A stretch of DNA of 5,420 bases. Origin: Candidatus Zhuqueibacterota bacterium 4572_119 (lineage in GTDB: Bacteria; Zhuqueibacterota; Zhuqueibacteria; Thermofontimicrobiales; Thermofontimicrobiaceae). A model generated the notes under the pieces. The model had not been told where the DNA came from. It ran no database searches and saw only the letters and a program-made list of their open reading frames with translations. Shown here in pieces: positions 1-5,420 of the stretch (its first letter is position 1; each line of letters opens with the position of its first letter). The stretch covers positions 1-5,420 of the forward strand of contig NBLI01000248.1 in NCBI GenBank assembly GCA_002084535.1. Reading direction: 5' to 3'. The position numbers and the translations under genes are program-made.

Positions 1-1325
1 ATTTCCCTGGCGCTGACTTTTTCACCCCTGCTTTTGATAATATCATCTTTTCTGCCAAAAAAGTAGAGAAATCCCTCATTGTCTTTTTTAAAATAATCCC
101 CTGAGTGCAGCATTCTGTCTTCAGGGTAAGAACCTTGGCGGTAAGTTTCATCGGTAAGAACCGGATCGTTCCAATATCCCTGCATGACATTTGAGCCTCG
201 GATTACTAACTCACCTTCCTGTCCTGCTTCAACTTCATTGCCTTCTTTGTCCACCACAAAAACTTCGCAATTGTTCATCGCTTTTCCCACGGACGAAGGT
301 TTCTTTGTCAGTTCCTGCGGTGGCAAAAAAGAAACCCGTTTGCATTCTGTTAATCCATACATGGAATAAATTTTGATACCAGGAAATAAATTCTGTAGTT
401 TACGAATATGTTCGACCGGCAACGCGGCTGCCGTATTACTAATATATTTCAATTTGCTGAAGTCATATTTTTTAAGATTCTGCATTTGTAGCAGCATGGC
501 GACGATGGTCGGGACAACCGGGAATCCGGTGACTTTTTCTCTGGTAATGATTTCCAATACCTGGTGCATGTATAAAAATGAATTAAACAAAACGACTGTT
601 CCGCCAAACATAAAGGTCATAATAATTTGGTATAAACCATAATCAAATGAAAGCGGCAGTACATTAAAAACAATATCATCCTCCGAGTTGTCAAGATACT
701 GGATAATACTTCGCGCCGCGGAAATCATATTATGATGCGTGGTCATCACTCCTTTGGCTTGCCCTGTGGATCCTGATGTATAAATAAGAGCTGCCAAATC
801 CACGTCGATACAACGGGGCAGGGGAGAGGTGTTTATCCGTTTATTTTTATTAATAGTTGAAAAAATATTCTCCCAGCTAAATGAACAAAACGCCAGGTCA
901 TCCGGTATCTTTTCCTGTTTGCCAACCCAAAAAATCTGACATTTTATATCGCTATCTTTTAAGGCTTCATTCACAATCCTCGCTTTTTTCGTGTGGGTAA
1001 TGATAACTTTGGGAGAACAATTTTGCAGGATGTATTTTAATTTTCCAGCTTTGAGAGATCCTTCCAGGGTAACAAATATTCCGCCGGCTTTGAGAATGGC
1101 GTAGATTGAAATCACCGCTTCAGTGCAATTATCCAGAAAAATAACCACACGATCCTGACGCTTTAAACCAGCTTTATTTAAAGAAGCCGCCAAATGCCAG
1201 GCATGTTGTTCCAGATTTTTATATGTCCACCGCTCTTCTCCGAAAATCAATGCTTCTTTATCGGGGAAGCGACGGGCTGATCTGGAAAGCCATTCATGAA
1301 CTAATGTCGGATCAAACTCAATCAT
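1..1325 (-). CDS. AMP-forming acyl/aryl-acid ligase (ANL superfamily), 3' end outside window
   Basis: This is an adenylate-forming enzyme that would activate a carboxylic acid with ATP and pass it to a thiol, either CoA or the carrier protein encoded two genes upstream. I translated 441 codons without a stop from the ATG at 1325 to the left edge. The ATP P-loop lies at residues 181-193 (IYTSGSTGQAKGV), the A5 motif at 322-327 (MYGLTE, then CKRVSFLPP), the ribose-binding Asp at 410 (HSGD), and the hinge block at 424-436 (GRKDDIIKSRGEK). The P-loop has Ala where most members have Pro before KG. The catalytic A10 lysine and roughly the last 70-80 residues of a typical 510-530 aa enzyme lie outside the window. 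The start codon abuts the amidotransferase stop. The only purine-rich stretch (GAAGAG, 1338-1343) is 12 bases upstream, so translational coupling is likely. The MYGLTECKRVS block recalls, from memory, ligases annotated near exosortase-A/EPS loci (TIGR03098-like). Family is certain, substrate unknown. Confidence 0.93.
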   Translation of the reverse strand, partial: MIEFDPTLVHEWLSRSARRFPDKEALIFGEERWTYKNLEQHAWHLAASLNKAGLKRQDRVVIFLDNCTEAVISIYAILKAGGIFVTLEGSLKAGKLKYILQNCSPKVIITHTKKARIVNEALKDSDIKCQIFWVGKQEKIPDDLAFCSFSWENIFSTINKNKRINTSPLPRCIDVDLAALIYTSGSTGQAKGVMTTHHNMISAARSIIQYLDNSEDDIVFNVLPLSFDYGLYQIIMTFMFGGTVVLFNSFLYMHQVLEIITREKVTGFPVVPTIVAMLLQMQNLKKYDFSKLKYISNTAAALPVEHIRKLQNLFPGIKIYSMYGLTECKRVSFLPPQELTKKPSSVGKAMNNCEVFVVDKEGNEVEAGQEGELVIRGSNVMQGYWNDPVLTDETYRQGSYPEDRMLHSGDYFKKDNEGFLYFFGRKDDIIKSRGEKVSARE

Positions 1326-3303
1326 TTAATTTAAAATCTCTTCATTTGTTTTCACAGTGGTTTTTGATCTGCGATCAACGATAAACCACTCTTTGGATAA
1401 ATTTTTCTGATTATCAGGTGGCTGCATGATGAATTGATGATACATTATTTGCGAAGACAAAATCCCTACAAGAGCCATGCTGTCAACCTCGCTGGGTTGA
1501 GCTGTTTTTTTCAATTTATTTAGCAGCATGGGAACTTTGTCCCGGTTAAAAAGTCCTGTCAACTTCAATGAATTGTCAGATAACATTTCTTTTGTATATT
1601 CACCGGCTTGTTGATTCAACAGGCTTTGAATTATCGGAGCGCGGTACGGATGTTTGGGGCGATTTATGATTTTATCTGGCAACCTGTCAGCCAAACATTT
1701 TTTTAAAATAAATTTTTCATTTAATCCGCGAATTTTCCAGGCTGGTGGTACCCGTCCCATAAACTCCATCAAACGCGGATCTAAAAATGGAAGTCTGATC
1801 TCCACTGAATGAGCCATGGCAACCCGGTCTCCCTGGGAAGAAAGTAAATAATTACTCATGAAAATGGAGGTTTCCAAATATTGAGCTTTGGATAATCCAT
1901 TCCAATTATCAAACCCGACCGGCAAGTTTTGTCTTAATTCTTCGTAACCATCGTAGCTTCCGATGGCTGACTTTACAGCATCGGAAAAGAAGGTCTTAAT
2001 TTTAGCTGTGTTATTCCACCGGATAAGATGTGAAAACAAGGGATTATTAACCGCGTCCAACCCCCTCGAAAAAAAAGATTGCAGCATGGTTTTTTGCCGG
2101 GGATTGGAAAAAATATAGGGATAAAGTTTCCCAATCAGGTTGGCACGTTTTTTTGACGAGGGCTGCTTTGCCCAAAACTGTCTTATTTTTGCTTCGCGAA
2201 AAATATTGTAGCCACCAAAAACTTCATCTGCACCTTCCCCGGTCAGAACAACCTTGAGTTGCTTTTCCCTGACATATTTTGACAAGAGAAACAGCGGAAC
2301 CGGCGCGGATCGCAAAATTGGTTTCTCACAATGTTTGATAACTTCCGGGAAAAATTTTCCAATATTTTCGTTTGATGCTTTGATTTCGTGATGATTAGAT
2401 TTCAGGTAATGAACAACTTCCTTTTGGAAGGTTCCTTCATCAAATTCGTTTTCCGCAAAACGAATCCCAAAGGTATTCACTTCCCGGTTGAAATCTTTGG
2501 CGACAATTGCTGACACTCCCGATGAGTCTAAACCGCCGCTTAAATAGTTTTACCGCGTCATGTAATAAAGATCGCAACTCGTCAACAGTATCTTGAAATG
2601 ATCTTATTGTAAAAGCATCTTCTGTTTTAAAAGGTAAATCCCAATATTTTTTTAGGCTAATCCTGCCATTTGATATTTTTAAAAAATGGGCAGGAGGCAG
2701 CTCATGTATATTTTTAAATGGTGTACGCCCGGGCAATGGCGCCCAAAAAGTAAAAATCTGATCAAGAGTTATAGGGTCGATTTCTTTATCAATTTCATTA
2801 TTTATGAATAATGCCTTGATTTCGGACGCGAAAAACAAACAGTCTTTTTTTATTGTATAATATAAAGGTCGAATTCCAACGCGGTCTCTTGCCAAAAACA
2901 ATTCTTTCTTTTTGTTATCCCAAATTGCGAATGCAAATTGACCGTTTAATCGATCAAGACAATTATGTCCGTACTCTTCGTAAAGATGCAATATAACTTC
3001 GGAATCACTGTCCGTGTAAAATTGATGTCCAAGTTTCCGAAGTTCAGATCTTAACTCCGGGTAATTGTAGATTTCTCCGTTGTAAACCAACCACTTCGTT
3101 TTATCTTCATTGTGAATCGGCTGGGTTCCTGATGTTAGATCGATAATGCTTAGCCTGGCATGACCGAGACCGACCCAATTATCAATATATATTCCACGCT
3201 CATCAGGTCCGCGGTGATGAAGCGCGTCCGTCATTTGTTTCAGGCTCTGCTGAGCAATATATTCTGGATATTTATAATTACAAATACCTGTAATTCCACA
3301 CAT
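1326..3303 (-). pseudogene. Glutamine-dependent asparagine-synthase-type amidotransferase, frame broken by a ~32-base deletion
   Basis: The family hydrolyses glutamine in an N-terminal class-II glutaminase domain and passes ammonia to a substrate carboxylate that the C-terminal ATP-pyrophosphatase domain adenylates. The start (MCGI) is fixed by the Cys2 nucleophile. The glutaminase half shows HHRGPD (29-34), GHARLSI (47-53), NGEIYN (75-80) and SDSEV (99-103). It is readable to Lys252-Leu253 at 2545. The synthetase half resumes one base later in another frame with LSGGLDSSG from 2543. It continues through GEGADEVFGGY (2208-2240), the SVEIRLPFLDPRL block and a C-terminal ILSSQIMYHQF to the TAA at 1326. 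The conserved stretch that links these in relatives (about 12 residues, with SDVPxG) is absent. Restoring 32 bases makes the gene exactly 670 codons. As written, translation gives a 287-residue product with a 34-residue out-of-frame tail, ending at 2440. The enzyme should be inactive unless this is an assembly error. Relatives include AsnB, WbpS-like sugar amidases and exosortase-A amidotransferases. The true substrate is unknown. Confidence 0.93.
2541..2550 (-). other. Deletion/frameshift junction inside the amidotransferase gene
   Basis: The upstream frame reads Lys (2548-2550) and Leu (2545-2547), then a single extra base (2544). The downstream frame then starts with Leu (2541-2543) of the LSGGLDSS loop. 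E. coli AsnB and B. subtilis AsnO have 12 residues between the equivalent Lys/Arg and LSGG. Here there are 4 bases, so 32 bases are missing. There is no homopolymer at the junction. The flanking CTA could be a leftover of microhomology (Leu codon CTA against the C-TA of an Ala-Tyr GCC-TAT pair), but that is conjecture. Confidence 0.8.
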
Positions 3304-3353
3304 AAGCGAGTTGTCGTATATTTGTTAAATAATCAAACATTCTTAATTTAGCA

Positions 3354-3596
3354 TCAAACTCTGGCGTTTTTCTTCCTCAGAAAATTAGTGATATTATTCA
3401 AACTGTCTAAATTTTGTGGTATCAATTCATCATCATTAATTTCAATGTCAAAGGTTTCCTCAAGAAATGAAATTAGCTCCAATATACCCATGGAATCAAC
3501 AATTCCTTCCTCGAGGAAGGAAGTCTCACCGTTAAAACCATTATCTTCTCCAAAAAGAAAATTATCTACAATAAAATATTTAATCTTGTCTTTCAT
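3354..3596 (-). CDS. Stand-alone acyl/peptidyl carrier protein
   Basis: This 80-residue acidic protein is a cytosolic thioester carrier. Ser35 in the DSMGILEL motif (codon 3492-3494) is the expected 4'-phosphopantetheine site. It is preceded by the usual LEEGIVD helix-cap sequence and followed by the acidic recognition helix (EETFDIEINDDEL). The protein is as long as a normal ACP. Met follows the serine where housekeeping ACPs have Leu, and it is not next to fatty-acid synthesis genes, so it is a dedicated carrier rather than AcpP. Its likely partners are the AMP-forming ligase that would load it and the GNAT-fold enzyme just upstream. No phosphopantetheinyl transferase is present, so a cellular one is assumed. 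The ATG at 3596 has no clear Shine-Dalgarno sequence. The gene lies 88 bases after the GNAT stop and ends 50 bases before the amidotransferase start. The cargo could be an amino acid, hydroxy acid or fatty acid. Confidence 0.93.
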   Translation of the reverse strand: MKDKIKYFIVDNFLFGEDNGFNGETSFLEEGIVDSMGILELISFLEETFDIEINDDELIPQNLDSLNNITNFLRKKNARV

Positions 3597-3684
3597 GATT
3601 TTTTGCCCACAAATTAATACTTATTTACAGCTCCAAGCTATAAACCGTGCTTGAAATCAGCTTAAATCAAGTTAGTGAACTTAT
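3597..3684 (-). repeat. 88-base GNAT-ACP spacer with two weak inverted repeats
   Basis: Two short inverted repeats lie in this spacer. One is AAGTT/AACTT (3669-3682, 4-base loop), just after the GNAT stop. The other is CAAGC/GCTTG (3634-3653, 10-base loop), which extends by wobble pairing. Neither is GC-rich or followed by a clean T-run on the minus strand, so neither qualifies as a terminator. They might tune ACP expression by RNA folding or processing, but chance is a fair explanation in AT-rich DNA. I see no convincing promoter here. Confidence 0.3.
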
Positions 3685-4344
3685 TTATTTGATTTTTAAG
3701 TTTCGAAAAACTCTTCCTGCCAGTTTGACTTCTCTGAGATATTGAATCACTTTAAAATCCATTTTAAAGAATTCATTCAGAGAAGTAATTTTATCATTTT
3801 TAATATATCCTATAGCACTTTTATAACCGTCATTTTTCGCCTTATTTAATAACAATCTTGAAACGTATGGGAGATATCCCCGTCCGCGAAATTCCGGGAA
3901 TGTAAAAGCATTTTCAATCATTACCTGTTGGTCTTGAAGAGAATAAAAAGTTCTTTTAAAATATTTTCTAATATTTTCATTCTCATTAGGATAAATTAAC
4001 CATTGGAAATAAGCGATTTTGTTGTCAATTTTCATGACATAACAATTATGAAAACCACGTTCATAAAATTGAATTCTCGCCAGGATTTCTCTCCTGATAT
4101 TAGATTTGTATTTTCTAACATGTTGTTTAATTTTTGTAAGATCATCAACAGTCAACAGAGATAATTCCCCTGATGGATTCCGCTTTAGTGGGTAATCACT
4201 CAATCTCTTTAGATTAACCTTCATTACGTAATAATGATTAATTGAAAACAGTCTGTCCAATGCTAATTGAATTAAACTATATCCTCCCAAACTTCCTATC
4301 ATGTATCGGGCTTTTTTAATGCTTGAATTAAATGATGTTGACAT
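3685..4344 (-). CDS. GNAT-fold N-acyltransferase-like protein
   Basis: This 219-residue soluble protein probably transfers an acyl group, from CoA or the carrier protein, to an amine. The acyl-donor motif A spans about residues 141-172. It has a beta strand IENAFTF followed by PEFRGRGYLP (150-159), where RGRG is the pyrophosphate-binding turn and the following helix runs to NDG. The classical first Gln/Arg of Q/RxxGxG is Glu151. A second GNAT hallmark, NDKITSLNEFFKMDFKVI (about 163-180 counted back from the end), matches the usual strand-Asn-helix-GF ending. The first 60 residues are basic and not recognisable, and there is no signal peptide or membrane helix. It is the first gene behind the promoter at 4527-4556. 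A weak TAAGG Shine-Dalgarno (4351-4355) sits 6 bases before the ATG. The coding DNA is clearly more AT-rich than the ligase and amidotransferase. Acceptor unknown. A FemAB/aminoacyltransferase-like role is an alternative. Confidence 0.82.
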   Translation of the reverse strand: MSTSFNSSIKKARYMIGSLGGYSLIQLALDRLFSINHYYVMKVNLKRLSDYPLKRNPSGELSLLTVDDLTKIKQHVRKYKSNIRREILARIQFYERGFHNCYVMKIDNKIAYFQWLIYPNENENIRKYFKRTFYSLQDQQVMIENAFTFPEFRGRGYLPYVSRLLLNKAKNDGYKSAIGYIKNDKITSLNEFFKMDFKVIQYLREVKLAGRVFRNLKIK

Positions 4345-4350
4345 TTTGAA

Positions 4351-4355
4351 CCTTA
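4351..4355 (-). promoter_or_regulatory. Ribosome binding site of the GNAT gene
   Basis: TAAGG on the minus strand ends 6 bases before the ATG at 4344. It is the clearest Shine-Dalgarno match in the window and supports that start codon. Confidence 0.5.
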
Positions 4356-4386
4356 TTGATTTGGATATTATTGAAAACTGTTCTGA

Positions 4387-4403
4387 ATAGAATTATTTTC
4401 TAT
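4387..4403 (-). repeat. Small hairpin in the leader
   Basis: A 6-base stem (atagaa at 4387-4392, ttctat at 4398-4403) with a 5-base loop overlaps the outer arm of the larger inverted repeat at 4401-4441. The two structures share bases 4401-4403 and so cannot fully form together. Such exclusive folds are seen in attenuators, but these are short and AT-rich and may be chance. Confidence 0.3.
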
Positions 4404-4441
4404 CCCGCATTATTCATCATATTTTTAAAGGTAGCGGGATA
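4401..4441 (-). repeat. 8-base GC-containing inverted repeat in the leader
   Basis: The arms tatcccgc (4401-4408) and gcgggata (4434-4441) are perfect inverted copies 25 bases apart. They are the most GC-rich bases of an otherwise very AT-rich gap. The repeat sits in the predicted 5' leader of the GNAT transcript, about 80 bases after the expected start site. It could be a regulator operator half-site pair or a stem. It is not followed by a T-run on the minus strand, so it is not a standard terminator. Confidence 0.45.
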
Positions 4442-4526
4442 ACCTGAAATATTCACACATTAAGGAATATGACGCAAAAACTCAGTTTCAAACATCAATC
4501 AGATTTTACAAATAGATATTAACTAA

Positions 4527-4556
4527 ATTATACCACTTTTAATTAATGTTTGTGAA
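4527..4556 (-). promoter_or_regulatory. Sigma70-type promoter with extended -10
   Basis: On the minus strand a TTCACA -35 box (4551-4556, one mismatch to TTGACA) is followed after 18 bases by a perfect TATAAT (4527-4532). TG sits just upstream of TATAAT (TGGTATAAT), which is an extended -10. Transcription should begin near 4520, about 175 bases before the GNAT ATG. It would drive GNAT, ACP, amidotransferase and ligase separately from the deacetylase. The box lies 23 bases past the deacetylase stop, with no terminator between, so read-through is also possible. Confidence 0.62.
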
Positions 4557-4578
4557 TAATTCAGGCTACAAAAGAGTT

Positions 4579-5420
4579 TTAACGGGCTTGCCAGAATTCA
4601 GCAAGCTGTTTTGGTAATACATTCCAATATTGGTCTTTATAGTTGGATTTAACATAATTGAGAAAATCAATGTAAAGTTGTACTGGATACTCATCGATCC
4701 GGGTCTTTTTTTTATCAAAATTCATGTAATCCGGATGTGTATTTAAAAGAGCCATTCCTCCGTTCTTGACTATCCAATCTAATTTTATTTTCCAGATATT
4801 TATGCTTTTTTCCTGCAATGAAATGAATAAAGTGAAGTCCTGAACCAATGTATAGGGCAATTCGATATAGCTTTTATCCGAAACGCTGTCTTTTACCTCA
4901 AACGGAAAAATCGTATTTACTCCGTCGGACTGGGGTTCAAACGGATCGGTATCAAAAGTCGACGCATCATAATTAAGGTTCAAATCCAGTAACCATTCTA
5001 AATTATGGTGCATCGCTGGCGATCTGAATCCTACAGCTTGCCAGTCTTCCAAATAGTGATTGATTTTGATGGCTCGTGAGTTAAAAATCTTTCTTGATTT
5101 ATATAATTTCCCATCATGTTTTAATCCATGAACACCAACCTCATACCCTTGTTCAATCAAATCTTTTCTGCACGCTGAGGAAACTTCGTAGCGCTCTGGC
5201 ACAAAATTAAAAGATGAATAAAAGCCAAGTTTTTTTTCGATTTTTAACAAATCAATACATTTTTTATGCCCCACTGATGTTTCAACATCATGCGTAAGTA
5301 AAAGCGCGAATTTTTTCCCACCGGGCCAACCTGTCCAGTTCGTGGGTTTTGTACCTGCACTATAGTTAATAGGCCAGGTATCTCGGTTTTGAGCACATTT
5401 TTTTTTAGCGAGTTTTCTTC
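4579..5420 (-). CDS. Polysaccharide deacetylase family protein (NodB fold), 5' end outside window
   Basis: The family removes N-acetyl (or O-acetyl) groups from sugars with a metal-dependent NodB-fold hydrolase. The frame is open for 279 visible codons from the right edge, and no start codon is seen before the first motif. Counting from the first visible residue, motif 1 is LLLTHDVE (39-46; Asp44 as metal ligand/base), and motif 2 is HGLKH (97-101), the usual HxxxH metal pair. Motif 3 is FRSPAM (131-136), and a late NTHPDY (226-231) supplies the conserved His. A GTG at 5274 would cut off motif 1, so it is rejected as the start. No signal peptide can be judged because the N-terminus is missing. 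The LPYTLVQDFTLF block recalls cytosolic deacetylase-like proteins of surface-glycan clusters. The gene probably acts on a lipid-linked or nucleotide sugar and could expose the amine used by the acyl-transfer genes downstream. The substrate is inferred, not shown. Confidence 0.88.
   Translation of the reverse strand, partial: RKLAKKKCAQNRDTWPINYSAGTKPTNWTGWPGGKKFALLLTHDVETSVGHKKCIDLLKIEKKLGFYSSFNFVPERYEVSSACRKDLIEQGYEVGVHGLKHDGKLYKSRKIFNSRAIKINHYLEDWQAVGFRSPAMHHNLEWLLDLNLNYDASTFDTDPFEPQSDGVNTIFPFEVKDSVSDKSYIELPYTLVQDFTLFISLQEKSINIWKIKLDWIVKNGGMALLNTHPDYMNFDKKKTRIDEYPVQLYIDFLNYVKSNYKDQYWNVLPKQLAEFWQAR

Larger units (their letters stand above)
4345..4578. other. 234-base gap between deacetylase and GNAT genes
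   Basis: This is the longest non-coding stretch in the window. It contains the promoter at 4527-4556, a long AT-rich leader with the inverted repeat at 4401-4441 and the small hairpin at 4387-4403. It also holds two 11-codon reading frames that overlap by one base (4460-4495 and 4425-4460). I see no tRNA, transposon end or recognisable riboswitch class. Confidence 0.6.

Noticed and set aside
184..642. Plus-strand reading frames of 61, 61 and 89 codons
   Set aside because: They lie antisense within the well-supported ligase gene, overlap each other and show no family motifs.
2541..2550. Programmed ribosomal frameshift at the amidotransferase junction
   Set aside because: A frame change alone leaves about 11 conserved residues missing, and there is no canonical slippery heptamer in the right phase.
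3160..3351. Plus-strand 63-codon reading frame
   Set aside because: It is antisense to the start of the glutaminase domain, whose Cys2, HHRGPD and NGEIYN motifs prove the minus-strand reading.
3388..3654. Plus-strand 88-codon reading frame
   Set aside because: It is the antisense shadow of the carrier protein and its upstream spacer.
3634..3682. Rho-independent terminator between GNAT and ACP genes
   Set aside because: The stems are only 5 base pairs, AT-rich or long-looped, and no clear T-run follows on the minus strand.
1326..4344. N-acetylglutaminylglutamine amide (NAGGN) pathway, which also pairs an AsnB-like enzyme with a GNAT domain
   Set aside because: That pathway uses a GNAT/ATP-grasp fusion. 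Here the GNAT protein is only 219 residues and the partners are an ANL ligase and a carrier protein.
4579..5274. GTG at 5274 as start of the deacetylase
   Set aside because: The frame stays open upstream to the window edge, and the THDVE metal-binding motif lies before this GTG, so it is an internal codon.
1..5420. Complete exosortase-A/PEP-CTERM locus
   Set aside because: Ligase, ACP, amidotransferase and deacetylase families fit, but no exosortase, PEP-CTERM protein or EPS polymerisation gene is visible in the window.

Overview
This 5.4 kb window looks like bacterial accessory DNA. It reads as one surface-glycan or small-molecule biosynthesis locus, with every supportable gene on the minus strand. 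The sequence is AT-rich, Shine-Dalgarno signals are weak, and proteins match Gram-negative-type families. I would guess an environmental bacterium, perhaps of the FCB/Calditrichota/KSB1 sort, but no taxonomic marker is present and that guess is weak.

In transcription order (right to left) the layout is as follows. A polysaccharide-deacetylase (NodB-fold) gene runs off the right edge (4579-5420). A 234-base gap (4345-4578) holds a good sigma70-type extended -10 promoter and a roughly 175-base leader with an inverted repeat. Then come a GNAT-fold acyltransferase (3685-4344), an 88-base gap with weak inverted repeats, and a stand-alone acyl/peptidyl carrier protein (3354-3596). These are followed by a class-II glutamine-dependent asparagine-synthase-type amidotransferase (1326-3303), whose frame is broken. 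Last is an AMP-forming acyl/aryl-acid ligase (ANL superfamily) that starts immediately after the amidotransferase stop codon and runs off the left edge (1-1325). There are no RNA genes, CRISPR arrays, insertion sequences or convincing terminators.

Taken together, the ligase, carrier protein, amidotransferase and GNAT enzyme make a plausible cassette. The ligase would adenylate a carboxylic or amino acid and load it on the carrier protein. The GNAT enzyme could move an acyl group to an amine. The AsnB-type enzyme would convert a carboxylate to an amide. The neighbouring deacetylase could expose an amine on a sugar. The logic resembles DltA/DltC loading and the accessory genes around exosortase-A/EPS loci, but no exosortase, glycosyltransferase or Dlt membrane protein lies in the window, so the product is unknown.

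The most concrete oddity is in the amidotransferase. The glutaminase half and the synthetase half are each well conserved but lie in different frames. The junction lacks about 32 bases, the segment that normally encodes the residues just before the ATP-pyrophosphatase SGGLDSS loop. This is either a recent inactivating deletion or an assembly error.
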